Assembly: GCA_033239525.1 (NCBI GenBank)
Contig: BSYO01000023.1
Location: 9,986,385 to 10,050,384, forward strand
From: Nepenthes gracilis
Taxonomy: Eukaryota > Streptophyta > Magnoliopsida > Caryophyllales > Nepenthaceae
Direction of reading: 5' to 3'
DNA: 64,000 nucleotides
Shown here: one piece after another, positions 1 through 9,931 of the stretch
Layout of the letters: each line of letters opens with the position of its first letter
How positions within the stretch are numbered: the stretch's first letter is position 1
Translations under genes and position numbers: made by a program
Notes under the pieces: generated by a model
Databases searched by the model: none
What the model was told of the DNA's origin: nothing
What the model saw: the letters and a program-made list of their open reading frames with translations, nothing else

Positions 1-95
1 AGAGAGAAGAGTGGTTGACACTTGACGGTAAAATTGGGTTTGTTCCATTGTGTTGTAGTGTACATGTTTGAATCCTAATAAGTGATGTTAGAATA

Positions 96-1451
96 TAGGT
101 TTTATCAGTGTAAAAACTATTTTTGATGGCGTTATCGTTGAAGAACCTATCATTCTCAGTCAGGCAATTTAATGAAAAATAATTTTATATTTTTGCAATG
201 AAAAGTAAAGAATATTTTCAACATCGAAAGAAATGAGAAAAATATTGAAAAAAAAGATGACAAATCAAAAAAATTGAAAGATGAAGAATCACAAAGCATA
301 AAGGATTTGGCTAATTATATAATCAAGTTATTTCTTACGGATAATATTTAATAAGAAGTTATTAGGTTGTTAGATTAAATAGACATCTAGATAAAGCTTT
401 AAGATTAGTACAAGTCCAAATATATGTAACAAGGTTGTATATGGAAAAGCTATTATATGACTTTTGGTTGTCAAAAGGAAGAAATTTCGAGAAGTATTTA
501 TACAAGTCCAATCATGTGACGCAAATGTTTGGAAAGGACACATTTAGTCTTAATGATGCCATCGTTTTTTTTTTTTTTTTTTGAAAAAGTTTAGGCGGAG
601 AGGAAGTAATAAGATTTAGAGACAGTTAAATGTTTTAGTTTTCACTAGCAATCGAGAAAATGTGAGATCTATAAAGAGAGGTGGCGAGTTAGTAATAAGT
701 TATAGCCAGCCCAAGCTCAAGAATATTAAATGTTACCATTATGGTAAGAAGGACTAGATAAAGAAGAACTATTTTAAGTAGAAGTAAGAGAATGAGGGAG
801 GTAGTGAGTGTCAAGAGAAGGGATCATGACTGTGATAATCAAACTTCTATTACTACCTACGATGACCTTATTGTTATTGGCGTGGAAAAGACAATGAGCT
901 TTGAGAGTCTCTTTGGTTATATCACAGGGAAGGAAGTATTCAAGGTGACATTTGATAGAGGCTTTAATTTCCCAGAGCAATATCCAAATAATCAATAAGT
1001 GGTTTGGTTAAGGTAGTGTAAGAAGGTTGAGGTGGCGTGCTAATAAGAGAGACCCAACCAATATGAGGGCATCAAATGAGAATGGTAATATTTCAAATTT
1101 ATTGGTGGATCGGAAGAGGATGTCATTAGTTTGTAGAGTGTGGCTCTAGAAGCTCAATGGAGGAAAAGTTGCTAAATGATATGAGATGATAGATTTAGAC
1201 TCTGAAAAGGTGTGCATCAATAAGTTTGTGTAAAAAAAATTATTAAATTTTGGGTTACTCTCTTATATGTCGTATTCTCATTGACATGTTATCTAGTGGG
1301 TCGCTAAATATCGTGTAAGAATTTGCTCAAATAAAGACATTTATTGAGGGGTAAACAAAAAGTGCACGATGAATGCATAATGGACATATGTGCCAATATA
1401 AGTAAGATTTTAGCATCTAATACATGTTTAAAATGATGCCAAACGAATTTC
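96..1451 (+). pseudogene. Decayed Ty1/copia gag region
   Basis: A heavily mutated stretch that still reads, with many stops and frameshifts, like the gag of a Ty1/copia element. Near 101-113 is a degenerate initiator-Met-type primer site (TTATCAGTG), then an ATG at about 126 followed by a gag-like N-terminus. Around 735-790 there is a zinc-knuckle remnant (CYHYGKKD then KKNYFK), followed by an acidic linker and residues like those before a copia protease. No LTR is visible on the left, since the window starts close to where it would lie. From about 1016 to 1451 the sequence is too decayed to assign. The E1 element is inserted at the right end, and the same flank resumes at 6665. The copia assignment is an inference from order and motif resemblance. 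Confidence 0.4.
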
Positions 1452-1577
1452 AGTAGTGATGGGTTTGGTAAAACCCGACCCAAGAAAAAGTTTAAATTGC
1501 TTTATCTAACCCACGGGTGATTATTCAACCGTTTGATCCAATTCACCGGCGGTTGACTATGGATATGATCAACCGTC

Positions 1578-1584
1578 TATATAA
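1578..1584 (+). promoter_or_regulatory. TATA box of E1 LTR
   Basis: The sequence TATATAA, followed by GG, lies 122 bp inside the LTR. It is preserved in the 3' LTR at 6084-6090. The position fits a U3 promoter; the transcription start is inferred only. Confidence 0.6.
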
Positions 1585-1607
1585 GGACCTCATCCAAAGA
1601 GAAGGAG

Positions 1608-1775
1608 AAGGGAGAAAACCTCCAAGGGGAGAAAACCTCCAAAAGGGAGAAAACCTTCAAAAACCTCCAAGAGGAGAAAACCTCCAAAAGGGAGAAAACC
1701 TCCAAAAACCTCCAAGATGGGGAGAAAACCTCCAAGAGGGAGAAAATCTCCAAAAAACCTCCAGAGAGAGGAGGT
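1608..1775 (+). repeat. Purine-rich GGGAGAAAACCTCC repeats in LTR
   Basis: Short-period repeats built from GGGAGAAAACCTCCAAAA and AACCTCCAAGA variants, just downstream of the TATA box and so probably within the transcribed leader. The 3' LTR carries the same array at 6116-6295 with a different arrangement of units, which accounts for most of the length difference between the LTRs. The short in-frame readings across it are by-products of the repeat. Confidence 0.8.
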
Positions 1776-2134
1776 TTCTTTATAAAGAGGAGTTATCCTC
1801 CACGAAAGAGGAGGGCCTAAAAAAAAGTAAGAAAAAGAAGAGGGAGAGAGGAGGAGAGGAAGGAAAAACTCTCTCTCTTTCTCTAAAAATTATTATCTAT
1901 AAAAAATGAATACATCTTTCCCTTTTTATTCTCAAAAAGGCCATTACTGACTTGAGCGTCGGAGAGCCTTTGGGGATTTAGCCCCATTGGCCTTCTGACC
2001 ATCTCGTCTACTTTTGTGTTGCACAGGACTCAGATTCAAAACTATGGAGACGGATCCACGTCAGATCGACAAATAAGAAGATCCGATTTGCGGCCCCTGA
2101 CCCGTAGGACAATCCGAATTTTTGGTACGCAACA

Positions 2135-2152
2135 TTGGCGCCGTCTGTGGGA
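2135..2152 (+). other. Primer-binding site of E1
   Basis: TTGGCGCCGTCTGTGGGA directly follows the 5' LTR. The same 18-mer is perfect in E2 (minus strand) and slightly mutated in G1 and G2, which supports one lineage. The priming tRNA is not asserted. Confidence 0.85.
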
Positions 2153-3942
2153 AACGGCCAAAAAGCCAGTTTTACCACTAAAAAAGCATAAAACAAAATT
2201 GACGTAGCAAGCATTCCGATCAAATAAATTAGACAACTTTCTGAACAAATGGTGGCAGTACTCTCCCTACCCTTGGCGCATTAACGCTTGGGTGGGGCAA
2301 GCTACTTCCTATCTTCTACGATTTCCCTATAAAGAGAAGTCGGAGAGCCAAATCAAGCCAAATCGGCAGGCATTTTTTCAGGCAGGAGATTAATACTCGC
2401 GCACAGATTATACATCCAAAATGCTCCAAGTTTTGTACAAGATATAGTCATCAAACGCTGGGGGCTTCTCCTCCGCACCGATATCTAATCCAAAAAAAAA
2501 AAAGTTTTGGTCACGGCCAGCCTATACTCCATTTCCACGGCCGGTTTGACTAAGTCAAACCGGCCTCAACTCCCTTTCCATTAAAAAAAAAAAAAGGAAG
2601 AAAAGCAGAGGCAGATCGGGCAGCAAAAGAAAAGAAAGAGGAGAGAGGGGAGAGAGGAGGAAGAAGGCGGCAAGTCTAGCAGCGGCGACAACCACCGTCG
2701 CCGGAGGAGGCGCATCCCAGATCTGAAGCCGATGATGCCTTCTTCCCTCTTCCCCTCCGATTTCATGCCGAGATGTGAGTGGAGAAAGGGGATCGTGAGC
2801 CGCAAGGAACCACCGCCGCTACAACCACTATCGCCGGAAGAAAATCTCCAAATCAAGGCAAGCAAACCCTTCCGCCCTCTTTGAGGATACATGTATTGTG
2901 GTTGCATGTGGCAATTTTGTGGTGATTCGGCGAGATTTTGGTGCATTGTGTAACGTGGCGCAGTGGAGAAAAGAAGAAGGCACTGATGGCGCTTGCATAA
3001 GCTGCCGTTGCCACCGATTTCGTCGCCGGACGGCCGTCACCGTGACTGGCAACATCGCATGTACCGAGACAGCATTTCACCGGTGTTCATCATCTTCAAA
3101 GCCCTCTCTTTTTGGTTCCTCAAATCACAGACAAAGAGCCACTCCGTCCCGTAAACGCTACATCTCGCCCAAATTTCACTCCGTACTTCTCTCTCACACA
3201 AATCGGAGTTCAAAGGCACTACGGGCGCTTTCACTCCTTGCCCACAAGGAGGCAAATGCGGCAGAACAATCCTGTCGACCCGAGCCACTCCGTCCAAAAA
3301 AGTAACATGCCGTCCAAAATCTACTCCGGCATTTTCTCGAATTCACACCGCCAACAAAGAATAATGGTGCCCCAAATCTACGCAAGTCATATATCACTGG
3401 ATTTCAAAAATCCACTCCTAAAAAACTACTTGGTTTCAAAATCCACTCCGCAAAAGGCTACTTCGGTTTTCAAAATCCACTCGCAACATCGACTTGATTT
3501 CAAAAATCCACTCGACTTGATTCCAAAATCCACTCCGCCAGCCAGAACTATGGCATCCCGAAAATCAATTTCGGCTAATGCTACTTCGGCTCTCAAACTT
3601 GATTTTGCATTAAGGAAGTGGAACGTGATTTCTAAAGCCGAACTTGATTCTTTAAAGGGCGAACTTAATTTCGACACGCAAAAGCTGGACTTGATTTCTA
3701 AAAGGGCCGAACTGAATTTGTATGCGCACCAGCCGGACGGACTTCTTTCAAAAGGCTGGAAATGATTTTTCATGTGAAAAAGGGACGAACCAAATTTCTG
3801 CGCTCAAGCCGAACTGAATGATTTCAAAAAGCCGAACTCGATTCTTCAAGGGACGAACTGAAAAGCCGCTCCCGTCCGTTTCGCAGCCTCCTCTCTCATG
3901 GCCTCGACGGTTTCGGAACCACTTTCTTCGTTTCCCTAATGT
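2153..3942 (+). other. Non-coding leader and interior of E1
   Basis: This stretch has no retrotransposon protein. Around 2580-3080 it is GC-rich and full of GCCGCC/CGCCGG runs, resembling the 5' end of a plant gene. From 3390 to 3870 a short motif (GATTTCAAAAATCCACTC and variants) recurs irregularly, as does a CCGAACT(T/G) motif. Open frames here are only up to about 217 codons, composed of these repeats, with no recognisable domain. Part of it may be captured host DNA, together with the clearer fragment that follows. Confidence 0.5.
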
Positions 3943-4309
3943 GATTTGCTGCGATCGTTGGCGATTCTTTCAATGTTGATTTTTGTCGGATTGAAGAGCT
4001 TTGTTCGGACGGGGGATTGATTCTTCAGATTTATGCCAGAGAAAGGAAGGATCTTCTTTTTGATCCATTGGTGGTCCTGGTGGTTTGAATGTGGTAATGT
4101 AAATGAAAGCCTGTGAATTCTGTTCATAGGTTGTATGTGATAAAAAATCCACCAATGATGCAGCCAGACACTCATTTATTGATGAAACTGGGAAAATTGA
4201 GTTGGATTTGATTTCGATTGATAATACTTTTCAAAGGTTATCTGGAGTGCATAAATTAAGTTCTTCAAGTTCATCGGAGAGAACAACAAAGGTAACTCCG
4301 GCAGCTTAG
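3943..4309 (+). pseudogene. Candidate captured host-gene fragment in E1
   Basis: Two reading-frame segments look like genuine plant protein rather than retrotransposon sequence. The first (3945-4088) has mixed hydrophobic and charged composition, with GDSFNVDFCRIEE and QIYARERKDLLFDP. The second (4130-4309, 59 codons and a stop) contains NDAARHSFIDETGKIELD then a serine run SSSSS. Between them lies a short non-coding piece ending TTCATAG, like the tail of an intron, and the second segment is interrupted at ACAAAG/GTAACT, a good donor site. This pattern of exon, intron, exon, donor suggests a transduplicated gene piece copied with its intron. The donor gene was not recognised. Codon-like composition is visible; the capture is inferred. 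Confidence 0.4.
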
Positions 4310-4978
4310 ATCTCGGTCGCGCCTCGATCACGTTTCCCATCGCCGAAAGCAGCCCGTTTTCCAGATAGTTACCGTAGAGAAAAACACTTTATCGAAAGCT
4401 GCAGCTAGAGCTGAAGTTGAACTTGGTGTTAAATGAGCAAATCGGCCTACCTTGAGGATTGGGATTTACTTGAAAGAGATCATTCCACTTGTTTAACGGA
4501 GTGATCAAAGATCTAGAGATCAATCCACTCCTATCATCTCCTCTCACAACTTGTTGGTCGGCATTTTCTTTCCAACCGCAAATCGGTCATGTCTCTCACA
4601 AACAACCGATTTGAATATTCAAACACCCCTCAATTCCAAACCGGGCCGGCGCTCTACATTCTCAGCAAGATAATCGAAACCAAAAAAATTGAGGTGATCA
4701 AAGTCCATTCCATCCGGAAGCACCACGGTCGCTCAAAGCACTCCAAAAATACTCCGGCTCTCGGAATACTCATCCACTCCTAAGGTCACGATCTCGAACT
4801 TCAATCAACTCCGGATTTAAGCTAACTCCGGACGTCAATCAACTTCAGATTTCAGCACAGATTCTCCCCTAGCAGCATGAAGCAATTCAAAAAATCTCTC
4901 GCAAAATTCAGAATGAAACTTTGAAGGTGTAGAAACCAATTTCAACTTCAAAATCGGCATCATCTCTCACAAGAAAAG
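4310..4978 (+). other. E1 interior, unassigned
   Basis: No recognisable gene. A short frame at 4368-4437 ends AAARAEVELGVK and stop, and may be a further piece of the captured sequence. The rest contains scattered AACTCCGG and AAATCGG motifs and reads as non-coding leader-like sequence. Confidence 0.4.
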
Positions 4979-5371
4979 CCTCGGTTACACACCGAGCGGC
5001 CCAAAAGTGGTCGAATTCTAAACCTCGGTTACACACCGAGCGGCCCAAAAGGGGTCGAATTCTAAACCTCGGTTACACACTGAGCGGCCCAAAAGCGGTC
5101 GAATTCTAAACCTCGGTTACACACCGAGCGGCCCAAAAGCGATCGAATTCTAAACCTCGGTTACAAACCGATTGGCCCAAAAGCGGTCGAATTCTAAACC
5201 TCGGTTACACACCGAGCGGCCCGAAGCGGTCGAATTCTAAACCTCGGTTACATCACCGAACGGCCCGAAATGGTCGAATTCTAAACCTCGGTTAAGCACA
5301 CCGAGCGGCCCAAAAGAGGCCAAAATTTCTAAACCTCGGTTACACACCGAGCGCCCAAAAGAGGTCGAATA
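4979..5371 (+). repeat. 44-bp hairpin tandem array in E1
   Basis: Nine head-to-tail copies of about 44 bp. Each begins with a hairpin CTCGGTTACACACCGAG (6-bp stem, 5-nt loop) followed by a conserved tail CGGCCCAAAAGCGGTCGAAT and a TCTAAA spacer. Units 1-4 are nearly identical, while later units vary in loop length. The tail is the same as that of arrays at 8417-8766 (minus), 36364-36651 and 59095-59305, although the hairpin arms differ. The array lies about 600 bp before the 3' LTR, in the element's 3' untranslated part. Confidence 0.92.
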
Positions 5372-5870
5372 AACCCGGAGTGACAAAAAAATGGAGTCAC
5401 CAAATCCGAGTAAAAATCCGAGTGACCAAAAAAATGGAGTCACCAAATCCGAGTAAAAACCCGAGTGACTAAAAATGGAGTCACCAAATCCGAGTAAAAA
5501 ATCCGAGTGACCAGAAAATGGAGTCACCAAATCCGAGTGACCAGAAAAATGAGTCACCAAATCCGGAGTAAAAAATCCGGAGTGAAAAATGGAGTCACCG
5601 ATCCGAGTAAAAAATCCGAGACCAGAAAATGGAGTCACCGATCCGAGTGACAAGAAAAATGGAGTCACCCAGATCCGAGTAAAAAAATTGAGTGACCAGA
5701 AAAATGGAGTCACCGATCCGGATAAAAAATCCGGAGTGACCGGAAAATGGAGTCACCGGATCCGGAGTAAAAATCCGGAGTGATCGGAAAAATGGAGTCA
5801 CCAAATGAGTAAAAATCCGGAGTGACTGAAAAATGGAGTGACCAAAAATGGAGTCACCAAACCGAGTAAA
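5372..5870 (+). repeat. Second tandem array of E1, GGAGTCACC/GGAGTGACC
   Basis: Directly after the first array come about a dozen units of roughly 40 bp made of ATGGAGTCACC, AAATCCGAGT, AAAAATCCGAGTGACC and variants. GTCAC and GTGAC alternate, so each unit can fold with itself or its neighbour (GTCAC pairs with GTGAC). Spacer lengths vary by a few bases. No counterpart was seen in the other elements. Confidence 0.85.
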
Positions 5871-5947
5871 TTAATCCGAAATCATTAAAAATTCTAAGTA
5901 ATCAATCCCATCAGAAAACATGCTAGAAGTTAAAATTTTAATCTTCT

Positions 5948-5962
5948 AGCATGGGGGGCTTA
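5948..5962 (+). other. Polypurine tract of E1
   Basis: A G-rich run (ATGGGGGG then CTTA) ends immediately before the 3' LTR, where plus-strand DNA synthesis is primed in LTR elements. It fixes the orientation together with the primer site. Confidence 0.65.
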
Positions 5963-6659
5963 TGATGGGTTTGGTAAAACCTGACCCAAGAAAAAGTTTA
6001 AATTGCTTTATCTAACCCACGGGTGATTATTCAACCGTTTGATCCAATTCACCGGCGGTTGACTATGGATAAGATCAACCGTCTATATAAGGACCTCATC
6101 CAAAGAGAAGGAGAAGGGAGAAAACCTCCAAAAACCTCAAAGAGGAGAAAACCTCCAAAAGGGAGAAAACCTCCAAAAACCTCCAAGAGGAGAAAACCTC
6201 CAAAAGGGAGAAAACCTCCAAAAACCTCCAAGATGGGGAGAAAACCTCCAAAAACCTCCAAGAGGGAGAAAATCTCCAAAAAAAACCTCCAGAGAGAGGA
6301 GGTTTCTTTATAAAGAGGAGTTATCCTCCACGAAAGAGGAGGGCCTAAAAAAAAGTAAGAAAAAGAAGAGGGAGAGAGGAGGAGAGGAAGGAAAATTCTC
6401 TCTCTTTCTCTAAAAATTATTATCTATAAAAAATGAATACATCTTTCCTTTTTTATTCTCAAAAGGCATTATCGACTGAAATATCGGAGAGCCTTTGGGG
6501 ATTTAGCCCCATTGGCCTTCTGACCATCTCGTCTACTTTTGTGTTGCACAGGACTCAAATTCAAAACTATGGAGACGGATCCGCGTCAGATCGACAAATA
6601 AGAAGATCCGATTTGCGGCCCCTGACCCGTATGACAATCCGAATTTCTGGTACGCAACA
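5963..6659 (+). repeat. 3' LTR of E1
   Basis: Begins TGATGGGTTTGG, ends ACGCAACA, and is followed at once by the AGTAG duplication. It matches 1457-2134 with a few substitutions and with changes in the purine-rich repeat. Confidence 0.93.
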
Positions 6660-6664
6660 AGTAG

Positions 6665-8366
6665 CATTTGGCCTGATGAGTGTTTGAAAAATACATGTAC
6701 GTGGCTTGCTAATAGTAGCGTGCCTAATGTGTAGGCGACAGGTGGGTGCACGTGAGCTAAAATGGGTATAAAAATTTCTGATTCATTTTAAAAGTAAGAT
6801 TTCTAAGAGTCCTAAACACAATGCGTGCTACAGTGAATAAACCAGAAAGAAAAAAGAAGAATGGAAAGTTTTCAGTATCAGATTGATTTGATTCAGATTT
6901 CATTATGGATCAAGTTTGGATATGTAATCCTAACTACTATTATAGGATGTATTATTAATTGGTTATTTATTTTTCTTGTTAAATTTTCTCGTATGGTTAC
7001 TAGGTAAATGTAGCTAGTATTTAACCAGTTATTTACACTCGTCATTATGAAGGGCTCTTGGAGGGGTCCATTTGTAACAAAATATCAGTAGATGATACTA
7101 TTTGAAAATTGTCATGTACTTTTTCTCTTAATCAAAAAAATTATTAAATTAGTAAATTATTTGATGAAAATAATTTATCATATGTATTTATAATAAATAA
7201 ATTAATTGAACTCATTTTTGTAATAATTTGACTTGAAGTTACCAAAAATCATAAAAAAAAATCCACATTCTATATAATAACAAATTGTATGTGGTATGTG
7301 ATTTTGAATTATAGTCTATTATATTAAATAATACATGTCTTCATATTTGTATAAATTAAGTTTGAACTATTAATTATGGTTATATTAGAAGCGTAAGATC
7401 AATTCATTTAAATTAAACTCATTAAATTAATAGGTCGAATTTAAATTTAATTTTATCCTTGAAAAATTAATTACTTGAGTTATCTAGCTTTTATGACCTT
7501 AATTATGTATTTAATTATCAATAAATCATAAATAGATCTTAATATTTCATTATATTTAATAATGTTTATCCTTCAAGTTTTAATATATAGGTTGTTTAAT
7601 TTTTTTATTAAATTAATAATGCATAATATTTTATTAGATTATAGGCTATGCTAAACAATAACCTAAATATTATTATTATTAAATAATATAAATACTGATT
7701 AAAAAAGTATACTTTTAGTTTTTTTGTATTGATACATGTATTTATATTTTTAAATGTATAAAGTATAATTTATTTCAATTAATTCATATAAGAATGTTAG
7801 ATAACTCAAGTGAAAATAAATATTTAAAAAATATAAATAAATTTAATTAAGATTTTATTATTTGTTAAATACATATATTTGTATTTATAAATTTGTAAAA
7901 TATTTTTTTATACTTACATATTCTTAAAATATTATTGTATAAGTAGTATATAAAAAATTAATAAAGATTTTACTTTACAATAAATAAAAAATGATAAAAA
8001 ATACTTTTAAAATATTTTCAGAGTTTTTAAAATTTTAGTTAAAAATTAAAAATCTGAAAAAACTCTTTTTTCCCAGTTTTTAAAATAGAAAAAGATAATT
8101 TAAAATTGTTTTCTTATTTTTTTTCATTTTTTCCAAAATATTTGGAAAACAATCACAAATTTTTAATTACCGAAAAGGCCCTAAGATAAAAAGTGTACAA
8201 TCAGTTGATCTATTTTATGAAAATAAAGATTACTTATAAAATATCAAAAGTGTTGGATAGTTATTAGCTTTGATTAACTTTTTCTCCGTTCAAACTAATC
8301 CTTTTAGAATGTACTAAGTAAATTTTATATGATTGACAAACATCATTGTATAAATATTCTCAGTTA
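6665..8366. other. AT-rich spacer, no gene seen
   Basis: The first few hundred bases continue the flank interrupted by E1 and may belong to the decayed copia element. The remainder is very AT-rich with homopolymer runs and no coding signal on either strand. It ends at the TATAT target duplication of E2. Confidence 0.6.
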
Positions 8367-8371
8367 TATAT

Positions 8372-8397
8372 TGTTGCGTTCCGAATTTCGGGGTCCA
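8372..8397 (-). repeat. 26-bp remnant of E2 3' LTR
   Basis: Matches the end of the other LTR (9932-9957) with three substitutions, then homology stops abruptly. The missing ~1.2 kb was deleted together with whatever lay between the array and the LTR. Confidence 0.8.
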
Positions 8398-8416
8398 ATT
8401 ATATATTCTGGAGCCT

Positions 8417-8766
8417 CTCGGCCGGAGCCGAATTTTTAGAATACGACCTATGGGGTCGCTCGGATAAGACCGAGTTTTTAAATACGACCTCTGGGGTCGC
8501 TCGGCAGGAGCCGAGTTTTTAGAGTACGACCTCTGGGGCCGCTCGGTCGGAGCAAAGTTTTTAGAATACGACTTCTTGGGCCGCTTTGATAAAACAAAGT
8601 TTTCAAATACGACCTCTGGGATCGCTCGGCCGGAGCTGAGTTTTTAGAGTACGACCTCTGGGGCCGCTCGGCCGGAGCCGAGTTTTTAGAGTACGACCTC
8701 TGGGGCTGCTCGGCCGGAGGCGAGTTTTTAGAATACGACCTCTGGGGCCGCTCGGCCGGAGCCGAG
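8417..8766 (-). repeat. 42-bp hairpin tandem array in E2
   Basis: Nine units of about 42 bp. On the element's strand each has a hairpin CTCGGCTCCGGCCGAG, a tail CGGCCCCAGAGGTCGTA, then a CTCTAAAAA spacer. Unit 5 (8584-8599 on the plus strand) has CTTTG and CAAAG arms in place of CTCGG and CCGAG, two paired changes that keep the stem. The neighbouring unit 4 has one old arm and one new arm, like an intermediate. Unit 2 changes the loop but keeps the arms. Confidence 0.93.
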
Positions 8767-9051
8767 TTTTTTGCTTTGACTTGCGAGCGGCCTTGGTGTT
8801 GATGAAGGAACATGAGAATACATCATGATGGACATAACGAAGGGACCTTTTCATTCATGTATATGCGTTACATTGGGTGGCCTCCAGGGCCATTTCGAAT
8901 CCTCACGTTACATTAGTGCCCTGAGTCCTAGTTGACGCATACTTGAGCCTCGGCGTCTCTCTCGTTGCTCCCTTACCGACCGCGGCCTTTTGACAGTTCT
9001 GCCCTGTGCTGGCCTTTACGAAGTTGGTGCGCGCAGCCCCCCAGTCGATGG
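8767..9051 (-). other. E2 segment between gag and array
   Basis: About 285 bp linking the gag stop to the array. No reading frame or domain is seen. It sits where pol has been lost in this derivative. Confidence 0.5.
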
Positions 9052-9855
9052 TCAGGCGTGTTTCGTGCCCATTATGGCTTTGCCTTTTGAGCGGCGTGAC
9101 CGATTGCATCCTACTGTTCCCCAGCCTTGCCTGGGTCGTGGCAGGAAATGGTCGAGATAGCCCTCCATTACCAGCCGCTCGACTTCTGCCTGGAGCTTCC
9201 TGCAGTCCTCGGTGTCATGGTCGTGGCTGCACTGGTAATGACAGTATTCCCACTGGTCACCCCCTTCTAGGTTCTTCAACTCCTTGGGCCATTTCAAGAA
9301 CTCTTCGTCTCGGATCTGCCTCAGGATGCTAGTGAGTGACTTAGCGAGGGCAGGTGAGCCTGATGGCCCGTCTCCTCTAAAGACCATCCGTTCGGGCTCG
9401 TTTTGCCCGGACGGTTCTTGGGCCTTCTGTTGGGCGCCATCTCTTCTTTTTCCTTCCCCTGTCCTCGGGGGTAGTGAGTCTTCTCTTCCTCCCGGCTGGC
9501 TTGCTTCGCCGGTCTTGGGTTCAAAGACTGTCTTCCAGAGCCTCTTGAGCCCTCTTTTTGTTGGGACCTGGGCCATGGACTTCTTTTGATTGAGGTAATC
9601 CCTCAACTCGCCAGGAGCTTGCGCAGCTTGTCGCTCCTGGGGCGCTGCTGGCCGCGAACTTTCAGGGTATGCTCCCCTGGACTGCTCATCCACCCTCTCG
9701 CGGAGAGTATGGACTGCTCTTGAGAGGTTGTCCACCTTCTTTACCAATTTCTGTACGCTAGTACCGGGACGGCCACTCGCCATGCCGCCTGATGGGAGGC
9801 ACCTGTCGAAGGGTCCTATCTCTCGGGTGGACGTGCTGTCTTGCCTGCCTGCCAT
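9052..9855 (-). CDS. Uninterrupted gag-like protein without gag core, E2
   Basis: A 267-residue open frame starting at MAGRQDSTST about 75 bp after the primer site. The frame extends upstream into the LTR, but this ATG fits the transcript. The N-terminus is basic and Ser/Thr-rich, followed by a probable coiled coil (VQKLVKKVDNLSRAVHTL) and a charged low-complexity middle. The C-terminal part matches the gag tail of G1 and G2: EEFLKWPKELKN, then a knuckle-like CHYQCSHDHDTEDC, then KLQAEVERLVMEGYLDHF. The capsid-like core seen in G1 (around 31,400-31,650) is missing without breaking the frame. As the reading frame is open, a product could be made in its present form, perhaps an RNA-binding Gag fragment; function is inferred. 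Confidence 0.6.
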   Translation of the reverse strand: MAGRQDSTSTREIGPFDRCLPSGGMASGRPGTSVQKLVKKVDNLSRAVHTLRERVDEQSRGAYPESSRPAAPQERQAAQAPGELRDYLNQKKSMAQVPTKRGLKRLWKTVFEPKTGEASQPGGREDSLPPRTGEGKRRDGAQQKAQEPSGQNEPERMVFRGDGPSGSPALAKSLTSILRQIRDEEFLKWPKELKNLEGGDQWEYCHYQCSHDHDTEDCRKLQAEVERLVMEGYLDHFLPRPRQGWGTVGCNRSRRSKGKAIMGTKHA

Positions 9856-9913
9856 TTTTAGAGCGCTGGTTGTTCTGCAAGGGTAGGAGGCGTAGAGCTT
9901 TTTGTTAATGCGT

Positions 9914-9931
9914 TCCCACAGACGGCGCCAA
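9914..9931 (-). other. Primer-binding site of E2
   Basis: Reads TTGGCGCCGTCTGTGGGA on the minus strand, immediately inside the LTR, and is identical to the site of E1. Confidence 0.9.

Larger units (their letters stand above)
1457..2134 (+). repeat. 5' LTR of E1
   Basis: Starts TGATGGGTTTGG and ends ACGCAACA directly before the primer-binding site. It matches 5963-6659 almost base for base. It contains a TATA box near 1578, a purine-rich short-period repeat after it, and an AT-rich stretch near 1888-1905 that may serve 3'-end formation. Confidence 0.93.
1457..6659 (+). mobile_element. E1: non-autonomous gypsy-type LTR element
   Basis: A complete LTR element of 5,203 bp flanked by a perfect 5-bp target-site duplication AGTAG (1452-1456 and 6660-6664). 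The LTRs are 678 and 697 bp, begin TGATGGGT and end ACGCAACA, and differ by eye at only scattered positions plus small indels, so this looks like the youngest insertion here. The primer-binding site and a G-rich polypurine tract are in the expected places. The 3.8-kb interior has no gag, protease, RT or integrase, so the element depends on proteins made elsewhere. The shared primer site and the hairpin array at 4979-5371 link it to the Tat-type gypsy elements further along. Orientation is set by the primer site and polypurine tract. Confidence 0.93.

Noticed and set aside
3112..3765. 217-codon plus-strand frame in E1
   Set aside because: Composed of irregular GATTTCAAAAATCC repeats; no domain, and the two overlapping opposite-strand frames are equally open.
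5237..5713. Long minus-strand open frame rich in TPFF and SLGF-like repeats
   Set aside because: It is the E1 tandem array read in reverse. The periodic protein reflects DNA repeats, with no domain.
8478..8854. Minus-strand frames with repeated SGPRGR and PSGPRG units
   Set aside because: Products of the E2 hairpin array, not a gene.
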